From the NCBI RefSeq assembly GCF_000017505.1, contig NC_009675.1:1798001-1862000 (forward strand): a stretch of DNA of 64,000 bases, in the 5' to 3' direction. The DNA comes from Anaeromyxobacter sp. Fw109-5 (lineage in GTDB: Bacteria; Myxococcota; Myxococcia; Myxococcales; Anaeromyxobacteraceae). The translations under genes and the position numbers were made by a program. The notes beneath the pieces are model-generated. The model was not told the origin of the DNA and made no database searches. It saw only the letters and a program-made list of their open reading frames with translations. Position 1 is the first letter of the stretch, and each line of letters opens with the position of its first letter. Positions 51,950-60,705 of this stretch are shown here, piece by piece.

Positions 51950-52137
51950 GCGGACGGCCAGGGCCTGGCGCGCACCGCCGATCCGCCAGCGGGACGCGCG
52001 GGTTCGAACCGGGCACGCTCCGAGCCCCCGCGTCTCACCCGCGCGCCCGCACCCGCGATTTCTGCCGGCGAGAGGGCGAGCACCACCGCCGCGGATGGCT
52101 ACGTTCCCCGCCCACGGAGCGTAGAGGAGGGTGCCTC

Positions 52138-52638
52138 ATGGAACGGATCGAGAAGAAGATCCTGATCGAGGTCGAGGCGGGGCGCGTCTTCGACCACCTC
52201 AGCGATCCCAGGAACCTGCTCGAGATCTGGCCCAGCCTGATGGAGGTCACGAACGTCGAGCTGAAGGAGGGGGGCCGAGCCGCCTGGGACTGGACCTACA
52301 AGATGGCGGGCCTGCGTTTCCACGGCCGGTCTGAGACCACCGAGGTGGAGCGGCCGAGGCGCCGGGTCACCAGGAACGAGAAGGGCATCCCGAGCACCTT
52401 CGAATGGACGTTCACGCAGCGCGACCACGGGACCGAGGTGGCCCTGAGGGTCGAGTACGAGCTGCCGCTGCCGCTGCTCGGCCACGTGGCGGAGCTGTTC
52501 CTGCGCCACTCGAACGAGCGCGAGGCCGAGACGCTGCTCCAGAACCTGAAGGAGCGGCTCGAGGCAGCCGCGACGGCCGCGCACGGGGCCGCCATGGAGT
52601 CCGGGAAGGAGCCACCGGCGCCGACGCTGCCCCATTGA
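52138..52638 (+). CDS. SRPBCC (START-like) family protein
   Basis: A 166-residue cytoplasmic protein with the polyketide-cyclase/START-like beta-sheet-plus-helix fold: ILIEVEAGRVFDHLSDPRNLLEIWP at the start, then DWTYKMAGLRFHGRSE and a C-terminal helix (HSNEREAETLLQNLKERLEAA) that closes the ligand cavity. Such proteins bind hydrophobic ligands. AGAGGAGGG precedes the ATG. The 20-residue tail is Pro/Glu-rich. It is divergent from the cys operon. Confidence 0.88.
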   Translation: MERIEKKILIEVEAGRVFDHLSDPRNLLEIWPSLMEVTNVELKEGGRAAWDWTYKMAGLRFHGRSETTEVERPRRRVTRNEKGIPSTFEWTFTQRDHGTEVALRVEYELPLPLLGHVAELFLRHSNEREAETLLQNLKERLEAAATAAHGAAMESGKEPPAPTLPH

Positions 52639-52708
52639 CGTTCCGGTCCGAGGGCGGCGAGGGAGGTCAGCCGCTCCCGCGCCACGCACCCGGCGCCCCG
52701 GGACGAGG

Positions 52709-54076
52709 TCAGCGCCGGGGACGAGGGCCCCGCCGCGTCCACGCGAGCACCGCGCCGACCAGGGCGATCGCCAGGGCGCCGCCTCCGCCCGTGCCGCAGC
52801 CCCCGCCGGACGCCGCCACGACGGGATACGCGTCCGATCCTGCGGGAGAGGAGGGCTGCGGCTGAGACGGTGGCGCCGTCGGGGTCGCGCCCGCGTCGGA
52901 GCTCGGCGGCGGCACGTCCTTCACGATCTGGAACTCGTCGAGGACGCTGCCGTCGGGACGCGTGGACTCGACCTGCAGCGTGCCGCCGTCCAGGGTGATC
53001 ACGAGGTGCTGGAACTCCGTCGCCCTGAACGCCGTCCACTCGGCGGGCGGGATCACCGACTGGTACAGGTAGTCGCTCCCGCCGCCCGCGGTGACGTAGA
53101 CCGGCGCGCCCGGGCGATCGTAGTCCTTCTTCACGAGCCCGCCCTGCCAGGCCGGCCAGGTCCGCTCGTACAGGTGGTTATGGGCCTGGAGCACGAGGTC
53201 GACGCCGCGGCCCTCGAAGATCGCGAGCAGCGCCCGCGGGACCTCCGGGTACACGCCGTACTTGCCCGTGGCGAGCGCCGGCCGGTGCATGGTGACGATC
53301 TTCCACGGCGCCTTCGTCGCGGCGAGGTCCGCGTCCAGCCAGGCGACCATCGTCGCCGCGTCGCAGCCCATCTCGCTCGGGTTCATCGGCGAGATGCAGT
53401 TCGTGTCGAGCGCGACGACGTGGAGGTCTCCCCAGTCGAACGAGTAGTACCGCTCGCCCTGCGGCCCCGAGGGCAGCTCGACCGCGTCGAGGTACGGCTG
53501 GGCGAACGGCACCCGGTACTCGTGGTCGCCGACGCCGGTCCACAGCGTGGCGTACGGCATGAGGTCCTTCCACACGCCGAAGAACGTCGTGTCCCACTCG
53601 GCCACCGCGCCGTCCGGATACGAATTGTCGCCCATCGTGAGCACCGCCTCGACGCCCCGCGCCTTCAGGCGGGCGACGTTCGCGCGCGCGTTCGGTCCGG
53701 CGGATCCCGTGTCGGCGGTCGCGCCGAGCACCGCGTGGCGCGCCGCCTCCGTGCCGGGGACGCCTGGCGTCCGCACCGCGCCCTCGCCAGCCCCCCCGCC
53801 GTCGACGGTCACGCGGAACGGGGTGGTGGCCGCCGGAGTGAGGCCCTCGAGGCGCAGCAGGTGCTTCGTGCCGTCGCTCGCGACGCGCGCCTGGCCGCCG
53901 CCGGGGAGCTCCGCGATCACCTCGACGTGGGCGGCCGCGTCGGTCGTCACGACGACGAGCGTGGAGGTGGGCGTGGTCTGTTGCAGGAACGGCCCGCGCA
54001 CGACGCTCGCGGCCTGCGCGAGGTGGGGAAGCGCGAGGACCGCGGCGAGCGCGGGGAGGCGCGAGATGAAACGCAC
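52709..54076 (-). CDS. Secreted purple-acid-phosphatase-like metallophosphoesterase with MYXO-CTERM-like tail
   Basis: A 455-residue exported phosphoesterase. Signal RFISRLPALAAVLALPHLAQA is followed by a fibronectin-like N-terminal domain (VVRGPFLQQTTPTSTLVV), then the metal motifs ATADTGSAG, TMGDNSYPDG (GDN), GVGDHEYR (normally GNHE), TMHRPAL and LQAHNHLYERT (GHNH-like). The C-terminus has a Ser/Pro linker, a Cys within Gly residues (SGGGCGTGGGG), a hydrophobic helix and a basic end (WTRRGPRPRR). That is the MYXO-CTERM arrangement for surface anchoring in myxobacteria. GTG 54076 has AAGGAG. Substrate unknown. Confidence 0.9.
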   Translation of the reverse strand: MRFISRLPALAAVLALPHLAQAASVVRGPFLQQTTPTSTLVVVTTDAAAHVEVIAELPGGGQARVASDGTKHLLRLEGLTPAATTPFRVTVDGGGAGEGAVRTPGVPGTEAARHAVLGATADTGSAGPNARANVARLKARGVEAVLTMGDNSYPDGAVAEWDTTFFGVWKDLMPYATLWTGVGDHEYRVPFAQPYLDAVELPSGPQGERYYSFDWGDLHVVALDTNCISPMNPSEMGCDAATMVAWLDADLAATKAPWKIVTMHRPALATGKYGVYPEVPRALLAIFEGRGVDLVLQAHNHLYERTWPAWQGGLVKKDYDRPGAPVYVTAGGGSDYLYQSVIPPAEWTAFRATEFQHLVITLDGGTLQVESTRPDGSVLDEFQIVKDVPPPSSDAGATPTAPPSQPQPSSPAGSDAYPVVAASGGGCGTGGGGALAIALVGAVLAWTRRGPRPRR

Positions 54077-54302
54077 GTACGTCTCCTTCCGCGTCCGCCG
54101 TGACGGACGCCTGGACGATTCACTGGGGAGGGCGGCTCCCGGGAGAACAGCCCGCCGCCGGCGCCTCATTCCGTCGGGATGGCGCCGCGGTGTGTGGCCG
54201 GGTGCGCTCGTGTGGGCGCGAACGGATTGACGCTCGCCGGCTCCCTGCCTAGGACACCAGCACCGAGGCTGCCGCCGCCGCCTCCATGCGCCGGAGGTCC
54301 CG

Positions 54303-54770
54303 ATGCCCTACGAGCCCGCCGAGATCCTCCAGCGCTACTCCGCGGGTGACGCTTCGTACCCGAACGGAAGCGCCCTCGCGCCCGACGCGCGAGCGGCCTG
54401 GGACGCGCTGCAGCGGCCCGACGCGGGGCGGCTCGGCTCGGCGCGGACGCGCGACTCGGCGCGGCGCGAGTGGATCGTCGAGGCGCACCGCGAGCGCCGG
54501 CGCGGGCGCCTCCTCGTGCTCCGGCCGGTGCACGGGGATCTCGAGCCGTTCCGCGCCACCGCGGACGGGTACAGGCCGGAGACACACCTCGCCGTCGCAG
54601 CCGACGATTGGAGCCTCCTCGCGCTGCTGGTCGCCGGCCACGACGGCGACGCGGGGCGGCCCGACGAGGAGCTCGCCGCCGCCGCCTTCCGGATCGTCGA
54701 TCGCATGGTCCGCGAGGCGCAGCATCGGCTCCTCATGGGCGCCGCCGAGGACGAGGACGAGGAGGACTGA
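54303..54770 (+). CDS. Hypothetical protein
   Basis: A 155-residue cytoplasmic protein, not recognised. It is charged and mainly helical, with RARREWIVEAHRERRRGR-like basic stretches in the centre and an acidic tail (AAEDEDEED). GGAGG lies before the ATG. The stop is one base before the ATG of the HHE-domain gene, so the two are co-translated. It may work with that di-iron protein, but the link is only positional. Confidence 0.72.
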   Translation: MPYEPAEILQRYSAGDASYPNGSALAPDARAAWDALQRPDAGRLGSARTRDSARREWIVEAHRERRRGRLLVLRPVHGDLEPFRATADGYRPETHLAVAADDWSLLALLVAGHDGDAGRPDEELAAAAFRIVDRMVREAQHRLLMGAAEDEDEED

Positions 54771-54771
54771 C

Positions 54772-55287
54772 ATGTCCGCGACCGCCGCCACGGGCCTCAT
54801 CGCCCGCCACCTGACCGACGATCACGCGCGCCTCGACGCGCTGCTCGCCCGGGCGATCGCTCCGGAGCGCGCGCTGGACCGCGAGGCGTTCGACGCCTTC
54901 CGCGCCGGGCTCCTCCGCCACATCGCGCTCGAGGAGAAGCTCCTGCTGCCGGCGGTCCGCAGGGCGCGCGGTGGCGAGCCGCTCCCCGGCGTCGAGCAGC
55001 TCCGGATCGAGCACGGCGCCCTCGCCTCGCTGCTGGTGCCGACGCCGACGCCCGAGCTCGTGATCGAGATCCGATCGATCCTCGTCCCGCACGACGCTCG
55101 GGAGGAGGGACCGGGCGGCGTGTACGACGAGTGCGACGCGCTGCTCGGGAGCGAGGCGGAGGCGCTCGTCGAGCGCATGCGCGTCTACCCGCCGGTCCGC
55201 GTGGCGTCGTACTCGGACGGCCCTCGCGTGCTGCGCCGCGCCGAGGACGCCCTGCGGCTGTCCGCGAGGAGCCACGGGGGGCGCTGA
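54772..55287 (+). CDS. Hemerythrin HHE-like protein
   Basis: A 171-residue helical protein. Four helix-borne His/Glu sites fit an HHE bundle: HLTDDHARLDALL, LLRHIALEEKLLLPAV, LRIEHGALASLL and LVPHDAREEG with VYDECDALL. Ligand spacing is looser than in the gene at 10250. The C-terminal 40 residues are outside the domain. It overlaps no gene but starts one base after the preceding stop. Possible O2/NO or iron function is inferred from the family. Confidence 0.8.
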   Translation: MSATAATGLIARHLTDDHARLDALLARAIAPERALDREAFDAFRAGLLRHIALEEKLLLPAVRRARGGEPLPGVEQLRIEHGALASLLVPTPTPELVIEIRSILVPHDAREEGPGGVYDECDALLGSEAEALVERMRVYPPVRVASYSDGPRVLRRAEDALRLSARSHGGR

Positions 55288-55384
55288 CCGCGAGACGCGC
55301 CCTCTCGGCGCGGGGTTCTGGGGTACAACCTGCCGGTCGCTCGACCGGGCCCTCGCCGTGGGCCCGCTCAGGGGAGCCTACCGG

Positions 55385-57088
55385 ATGAGAACGTCAGCCC
55401 AGGACGCCGACTGCCGCGCGCGCGCCGCCGCGCTGCTCGAGAACATCGCCGACTACGTCTCGCTGCACGCCCGCCGCGCGCCCGGCGCGGTCGCGCTCGT
55501 CGAGCACAACACCGGCGAGACGGTCACGTGGAAGCAGCTCGACACGGCCGTGGACGCGTTCGCCGCGAAGCTCCTGGCGAGCGGCTTCCGCAAGGGCGAC
55601 GTCCTCGCCACGAGCCTCCCGCTCCTCAAGGAGCACGTGTTCCTGCTCCTCGCCTGCTACCGGATCGGCGTCGTCGCCGCGCCCCTGGATCTGCGCCTGC
55701 GCGCGGGCGAGCTGCGCGCCTGCCTCGAGAAGCTCCAGCCGAAGGGCTACTTCTTCGCGGGCGCGCCGGCCCTCATGCCCGTGCTCCGCGAGGTGGTCGG
55801 CGGGTGTCGCTCGGTGCGCCACTGGGTCCAGTTCCAGAAGGAGCCGGACGGGATCCTCCCCGGCGCCACGTGGGTGAAGGACTTCACGAAGGGGATCAAG
55901 GCGACCTACGTGAAGGCGCGCCTCCTCGGGAGCGTGCGCCGCGCGCGGCGGGAGGTCGGGCGGCGCGACGGCTGCCTCGTCATCTTCACCACGGGCTCCA
56001 CCGGCTCGCCCAAGCCGGCGCTCCTCTGCCACGAGAGCATCCTCGTGCAGAACGTCGGCCTCGCCGTGGGCTTCGGCCTGAAGGAGGGCGACCGGCTGCT
56101 GGTGAACCTCCCGCCGTCCCACGTCGGCTGCACGACCGAGCTGCTCGGGACCGCGATCTACGAGGGGCTCGTCTCGGTGCTGCTGCACATCTTCGACGCG
56201 GAGAAGAGCCTCGAGGCCATCGAGCAGCACCGCGTCACGGTGGTGGGGCAGATCCCGGCCCTCTTCAACCTGGAGTGGGCCCACCGGCGCTACCGCGACC
56301 TCGACCTGTCGAGCCTGCGCGCCGCCATCTACGGCGGGCAAGGCGTCCCGCGGGCGTTCCTCGATCGGCTGCGAGAGATGGCGCCCGAGATCGGCACGGG
56401 GCTGGGCCTGACCGAGACCTCCGGCTTCTGCACCTACACCGCCCTCGGCGCGACGGCGGACGATCTGGCGGAGGGCATCGGCTTCGACTCGCCGCTCTGT
56501 CCCATCTCCATCCGCGCGCCGCTGAACGCGGACGGCACCGCGGGCCGCGAGCTGCCGCCCGGCGACGTCGGCGAGATCTGCTTCGCGGGCCCGCAGGTGT
56601 TCCTCGGCTACCTGAACGATCCGGAGGCCACGGCGAAGGCGATCTCGAAGGACGGGATCTGCTACACGGGCGATCTCGGAGCCTACACGGAGCGAGGCCT
56701 CCGCCTCGCCGGGCGCGCGAAGCTGACCATCAAGCCGAAGGGCTTCCAGGTGTTCCCCGGCGACGTCGAGAACCACGTGGTGGGCGCGCTGGAGGGCCGG
56801 GTGAGCGCCGCCGCCTGCGTCGGCGTCGAGCACGCCGTATGGGCGGAGGCGATCGTCCTCTTCGTGGAGCGCGTGGCCGGCCAGTCCGTGACGCCGGAGG
56901 ACGTGATGGCCGCCTGCGCGGGCATCGCGTCCTACGCCCGGCCGAGCCACGTCGAGCTGGTCGAGAGCGGCGCGCTCCCGCTCAACCGCGTCGCCAAGAC
57001 GGACTACGTCGCCCTGAAGGAGCGCGCGCAGGAGATCGTGGACGGCCTGCGCCGGCAGGGCAAGTGGGACAAGCGCGCGTCCGCGTAG
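55385..57088 (+). CDS. AMP-dependent acyl-CoA synthetase/ligase family protein
   Basis: A 567-residue adenylating enzyme. The P-loop-like motif is IFTTGSTGSPKPAL. LGLTETSGFC is the A5 motif, ICYTGDLGAYTERG the A7 motif, and KPKGFQVFPGDVENHV the A8 hinge. The catalytic Lys at the C-terminus is in LPLNRVAKTDYV. Full-length for the ANL superfamily. It would activate a carboxylic acid to an acyl-AMP and probably transfer it to CoA. The acid substrate is not predictable. ATG 55385 follows GGGGAG; an upstream Met adds nine residues without a better site. Confidence 0.92.
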   Translation: MRTSAQDADCRARAAALLENIADYVSLHARRAPGAVALVEHNTGETVTWKQLDTAVDAFAAKLLASGFRKGDVLATSLPLLKEHVFLLLACYRIGVVAAPLDLRLRAGELRACLEKLQPKGYFFAGAPALMPVLREVVGGCRSVRHWVQFQKEPDGILPGATWVKDFTKGIKATYVKARLLGSVRRARREVGRRDGCLVIFTTGSTGSPKPALLCHESILVQNVGLAVGFGLKEGDRLLVNLPPSHVGCTTELLGTAIYEGLVSVLLHIFDAEKSLEAIEQHRVTVVGQIPALFNLEWAHRRYRDLDLSSLRAAIYGGQGVPRAFLDRLREMAPEIGTGLGLTETSGFCTYTALGATADDLAEGIGFDSPLCPISIRAPLNADGTAGRELPPGDVGEICFAGPQVFLGYLNDPEATAKAISKDGICYTGDLGAYTERGLRLAGRAKLTIKPKGFQVFPGDVENHVVGALEGRVSAAACVGVEHAVWAEAIVLFVERVAGQSVTPEDVMAACAGIASYARPSHVELVESGALPLNRVAKTDYVALKERAQEIVDGLRRQGKWDKRASA

Positions 57089-57211
57089 CCTGACGCGCCG
57101 GGCGGACCGCGCAGGGCGAAGGGGTCCCCGCGATCGCGGCGGTCCCTCGCGCGCGGGCCCGCCGGGGGCGGGCGGTTCACGCAGGGACCGCGCGGACCGT
57201 AGCGTCAACGG

Positions 57212-58405
57212 ATGGTCCACATCCTCGACAAGCGCATCCGGCTGGCGTACCCGCTCGGGCACCACCTCCACTGCCTCATCGCGCAGCTCCCGAACCGCCT
57301 CCGCCGCACGCCGGAGGGGTGGCGGATCGCCGAGCCAGAGGGGCAATGGCGCATCATCCGCTCCGTGCTCGAGCTCGTCGCCGAGGGGCCGGGCAACCTC
57401 AAGAAGCTCCACTTCCTCATGCTCCCGGAGAGCTGCGTCCCGCTCGAGCGGCTGGACGACCTGCTCGACGCGGTCTCCCGCTTCCGCCCGAGCACCGTCA
57501 CCATGTTCGGGCTCGAGCACGTGCGGCTCCGCACCTACCGCGAGCTGCTCGAGCGGTTCCGTGAGGACAACGCGGAGGCGATCCCGCTCGTCGATCGGGA
57601 CATCGACTCCGGCGACGTGCTCGACGTCCCGGTGAACGTCGGATGTGTCGCGGCGAGGGACGCGGAAGGGCGGCTGCGGGTGTTCCTCGAGGCGAAGACG
57701 CACCCGTTCCGCGCCGAGGAGTTCCTCGACAAGTACGAGGACCAGTACCGCGGCCGGCACCTCTGGCTGTTCCGCAACGAGGCGACGCCCTTCAACTTCA
57801 TGGTGCTCGTCTGCCTCGACTACGTGTACCGGAACCTCTACCAGTCGAACATCCGCGCCATCATCGACCACGCGAACCAGCTCTTCTTCCGCTCGCGCCA
57901 GACGCTCGACGCGCTCTTCGTCGTGCAGAGCAACCCCAAGCCGGAGCACCGCGTCTACCGCGACGTGCTCGCCGGGTTCTACGGCGAGTACCTCGAGGAC
58001 ACCCCGGGCGTGCGCGAGACGGTGACGGTGTTCGGCAACTGTTCCGGCGAGAGCGTCATGGGAGAGCGCGACCCGGGCGCCACCTACGGCATGTCCTCCG
58101 TGGTGATCGGGCCGCACCACCGGCTCGCCCAGGTGCGGCACGAGGAGTACCAGGTCGACGACTTCGGCGGCGCGCCGCTCTGCCGCCTGCGCTTCGGGGT
58201 GGGGACGCGGCTCTACTACCTCAACCTGCCTCAGCACCACGAGATCGATCCGCGCTCCTCGCGCATCCCGCTCAAGGTCCACGCCGTGCTGCGCCCCGGG
58301 CCGGACTGGATTTGGCGCGTGGCGAGGCCCGGCGATCGGGCGGAGCCGCAGCGGGTGGACGCGGCGGAGGAGGCCGGGGAGGAGAAGCTCGTGGTCGAGC
58401 GGTAG
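57212..58405 (+). CDS. Nitrilase-superfamily-like protein of unknown function
   Basis: A 397-residue cytoplasmic protein. It preserves a plausible carbon-nitrogen hydrolase triad: Glu73 in FLMLPESCVP, Lys162 in LEAKTHPFRAEEF, and Cys201 in MVLVCLDYVYRN. Spacing and the strand context of each fit nitrilases, but overall similarity is remote and the N-terminal 60 residues plus the C-terminal 150 are unlike ordinary amidases. Strands such as YYLNLPQHHEIDP follow. The start ATG has no ribosome binding site; a TAGCGT box at 57200-57205 is six bases upstream, so the transcript may be leaderless. It could act on an unusual amide or be a regulatory domain. Confidence 0.72.
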   Translation: MVHILDKRIRLAYPLGHHLHCLIAQLPNRLRRTPEGWRIAEPEGQWRIIRSVLELVAEGPGNLKKLHFLMLPESCVPLERLDDLLDAVSRFRPSTVTMFGLEHVRLRTYRELLERFREDNAEAIPLVDRDIDSGDVLDVPVNVGCVAARDAEGRLRVFLEAKTHPFRAEEFLDKYEDQYRGRHLWLFRNEATPFNFMVLVCLDYVYRNLYQSNIRAIIDHANQLFFRSRQTLDALFVVQSNPKPEHRVYRDVLAGFYGEYLEDTPGVRETVTVFGNCSGESVMGERDPGATYGMSSVVIGPHHRLAQVRHEEYQVDDFGGAPLCRLRFGVGTRLYYLNLPQHHEIDPRSSRIPLKVHAVLRPGPDWIWRVARPGDRAEPQRVDAAEEAGEEKLVVER

Positions 58406-58416
58406 GATCCCGGCGC

Positions 58417-58444
58417 GCTCGCCTGAGCCTGTCGAAGGGCGAGC
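58417..58444. terminator. Candidate bidirectional hairpin between convergent genes
   Basis: GCTCGCC (58417-58423) pairs with GGCGAGC (58438-58444), around a TGAGCCTGTCGAA loop that matches a widespread dispersed palindromic repeat (CTTCGACAGGCTCAG). It lies between the convergent nitrilase-like and SGNH genes, where it could stop both transcripts. There is no T run. Confidence 0.5.
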
Positions 58445-58462
58445 CGAGCACCCCGACAGCGC

Positions 58463-59209
58463 TCACGGGGTCGTGGGCGCCCGCCGCCGCTCGGCGCGCG
58501 CGAGCCGAGCGCCGGGGATCACCTGCTCCGCGCGGAGCGCGCGCTCGAGGTGCGCGGCGAGCGCGGCGTGGCCCTCGTCGTTCAGGTGGATGGCGTCCGC
58601 GGCGAACCGCGGCAGCGCCTCCGCGGCGAACGCGTCGTCCCCGCGCACCACCACCGCCCCCGCGGCCCGCGCCTCCTGCACGAGCGCGGCGTCGTACGGG
58701 GCTCGGCGGTGCTGCTGCAGGCGGCGGCCGGGCTGGGGAGTGCACACCACGAGCAGCGCGTCCGGGAACGCCTCGCCGAGCCCACGCAGCACCGCCGCGA
58801 CGGCGTGACGGAAGGTGCCGGGCACGCTGGCCTCGCCGATGGGGATCGAGGCGACGGCGTCGTTCGCGCCGTACATGAGCACGACGACGGAGGGGTGGAT
58901 GCCGCTGGCGGCGAGCGCGCGCCAGCGCACCTCGCCCGAGGCCGCGGCGCGTCCGGGCACCTCCGTGAGCGTCGAGCCGGAGAGCCCCGCGTTGATCTCC
59001 CGCCAGCCCACCCGGCGGGCGAGGAGCGACGTCCACCGCCGGTGGGTGGCGGTCGCGCCCGAGCCGGCGACGGTGCTCGACCCGAAGAACAGCACCTGGG
59101 GGGCGTTCGCGGGGAGGGGTCCGCGTGAGGGCTGCCCGTGCGCCTCGAGGCATCCGGCGAGGATGGCCAGCGCGACGGCGGCGGCGCGGGTCCGCAGGCC
59201 TCGGGTCAC
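58463..59209 (-). CDS. SGNH/GDSL-type hydrolase, probable lipoprotein
   Basis: A 248-residue exported hydrolase. The signal ends in LAGC (lipobox). Block I FFGSSTVAGSG holds the nucleophile Ser, block III MYGANDAV has the Asn, and block V DAIHLNDEGHAAL gives the Asp-x-x-His pair. The Gly of block II is in INAGLSGST. All four SGNH signatures are therefore visible. I chose GTG 59209, preceded by GGAGCGAG; an ATG 15 bases upstream lacks a ribosome binding site. Likely an esterase or acyltransferase of the envelope. Confidence 0.87.
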   Translation of the reverse strand: MTRGLRTRAAAVALAILAGCLEAHGQPSRGPLPANAPQVLFFGSSTVAGSGATATHRRWTSLLARRVGWREINAGLSGSTLTEVPGRAAASGEVRWRALAASGIHPSVVVLMYGANDAVASIPIGEASVPGTFRHAVAAVLRGLGEAFPDALLVVCTPQPGRRLQQHRRAPYDAALVQEARAAGAVVVRGDDAFAAEALPRFAADAIHLNDEGHAALAAHLERALRAEQVIPGARLARAERRRAPTTP

Positions 59210-59380
59210 CCTCGCTCCGCCCATGCGGCTCACCGGACCGTCGGATTCACTGCGCGTGCGCTATCGTGAAACGCGCACCTGATGGCGGGATGGTAACCGG
59301 GGAGCCACGGCCGACGCGAGGGAGGGGGGCCTGCCGTGTTCGTGGGAGGCCCAAACCGGTCAGAGGCCGGAGCCACCGCG

Positions 59381-59887
59381 CTACGGCGCGGTGCGCCGTA
59401 CCTCGATCACGGAGTAACCACGCCGTCCGGCCGGGAGCTCCACCTCCACGTCGTCCCCCGCCTCGTGCCCGAGCAGCGCCCGCGCGACGGGAGAGTGCAC
59501 GCTCACCATCCCCCGCCGCGGGTCGGCCTCGTCGGGGCCCACGATGCGCCAGGTGAGCGCTCGGCCGTCCTCGTCCTCGACGACCACCCACGTCCCGAAG
59601 CCGACCTTCCCCTCCAGCGCGCTCTCAGGACCGAGGACCGTCAACGCGGCGAGCGTTCCCTCGACCAGCGCCGCTCGCCGCTCGAGCTCCGCGAGGCGGG
59701 CCGCGCGCGCATGCTCCGGCAGGCGCGCCGCCTCCGCGCGTGCGTCGCGGAGGGCCTCCAGCTCCTGGCGAAGCGCCGCCTGCCCCTCCGGCGTGACGTA
59801 CCGCACCTCGCCCGGCGCCACCCGCGGCGGGCCCCGCACCATCGGGGTCTGCTCGGGCGTCTCCTCGCTGGTGAAGGCCTTCGACAC
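59381..59887 (-). CDS. GreA/GreB-family transcript factor lacking the acidic tip
   Basis: A 168-residue protein. An N-terminal coiled coil is followed by a C-terminal FKBP-like Gre domain (VGFGTWVVVEDEDGRALTWRIVG, DDVEVELPAGRRGYSVIEV). In Gre cleavage factors the coiled-coil tip carries conserved acidic residues (the DLSENAEY region of GreA), which position the catalytic metal in RNA polymerase. Here the equivalent turn reads EHARAARLAELE, with no Asp-x-x-Glu, so RNA-cleavage stimulation is doubtful; it may bind the secondary channel in another mode. GTG 59887 (VSKAFTSEE) is the likely start. Confidence 0.8.
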   Translation of the reverse strand: MSKAFTSEETPEQTPMVRGPPRVAPGEVRYVTPEGQAALRQELEALRDARAEAARLPEHARAARLAELERRAALVEGTLAALTVLGPESALEGKVGFGTWVVVEDEDGRALTWRIVGPDEADPRRGMVSVHSPVARALLGHEAGDDVEVELPAGRRGYSVIEVRRTAP

Positions 59888-60027
59888 GAACCCAACGTAA
59901 GGCCGCCCGCTCCTCGCCGCCCCATCGCACCGCCGCCTCGACGAAGGGCACGGGCGGGGGAGATCGTCCTCGCGGGGCGCCCGCCGGCCGCCGTGGAATC
60001 CGCGTGGCGGGCGGTTATCTGGAGCGA

Positions 60028-60684
60028 GTGCCGACCGTTCCATTCCAGCCCGGCCTGTTCGATGCCGCCGCGCCTTCGTTCGACCGCTCGTTCGGAGCCG
60101 TGCGCCGGATAGCGCTCGACGAGGAGAGCTGGATCGAGCTCGCCCCGGGCTGGGTGAGCGGGTCGGACGCGCTGTTCGAGGAGGTCCTTCGGGTCCGCCG
60201 CTGGGGTCAGCGCTCGCGCAGGATGTACGACCGCAAGCTGCAGGAGCCGCGCCTCACGTCGCCGTGGAGCGCCGCCTCTGGCGAGCCGCTCGTGCCGCCC
60301 ATCGTGGAAGAGATGCGCCTCGCCCTCTCGCGCCGGTACGGCGTCGAGCTCGACTCCGCCGGCTTCAACCTGTACCGGGACGGTGCGGACGGGGTGGCCT
60401 GGCATGGCGACCGGATCGTCAAGCAGATCGCCGAGCCCATCGTGGCGCTCGTGTCGCTGGGCGAGCCGCGCCGCCTCCTGCTGCGCAGGAGGGCGGGCGG
60501 GCGCAGCCTCGCCTTCGCGCTCGGGCGCGGCGATTTGCTCGTCACCGGCGGCCGGACGCAGCGCACCTGGCAGCACAGCATCCCGAAGGTCGCGCGGGCC
60601 GGCCCGCGGATCAGCATCGCCTTCCGGCACGGCCTCGACCCGCGCGCGTACGGCGGCGTCGAGGGCGAGGGCCCTCCGGAATAG
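60028..60684 (+). CDS. AlkB-like Fe(II)/2-oxoglutarate dioxygenase
   Basis: A 218-residue oxygenase of the AlkB-type 2OG-Fe(II) family. The iron triad is His-x-Asp in VAWHGDRIV and the distal His in TWQHSIPK. The 2-oxoglutarate Arg is in RISIAFRHG. GFNLYRDGADGV precedes the iron site as in AlkB proteins. It would demethylate alkylated DNA or RNA bases; the substrate is not defined. I prefer GTG 60028 (VPTVPFQPGLF), which has GGAG upstream, over GTG 60004. It is divergent from the Gre-like gene. Confidence 0.88.
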   Translation: MPTVPFQPGLFDAAAPSFDRSFGAVRRIALDEESWIELAPGWVSGSDALFEEVLRVRRWGQRSRRMYDRKLQEPRLTSPWSAASGEPLVPPIVEEMRLALSRRYGVELDSAGFNLYRDGADGVAWHGDRIVKQIAEPIVALVSLGEPRRLLLRRRAGGRSLAFALGRGDLLVTGGRTQRTWQHSIPKVARAGPRISIAFRHGLDPRAYGGVEGEGPPE

Positions 60685-60705
60685 CGGCGGGCACCGGCGC
60701 GCCGC

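Noticed and set aside
52002-52011. GGTTCGAACC resembling a tRNA T-loop
   Set aside because: The flanking bases do not form a T-stem, and no acceptor, D or anticodon arms can be built around it.
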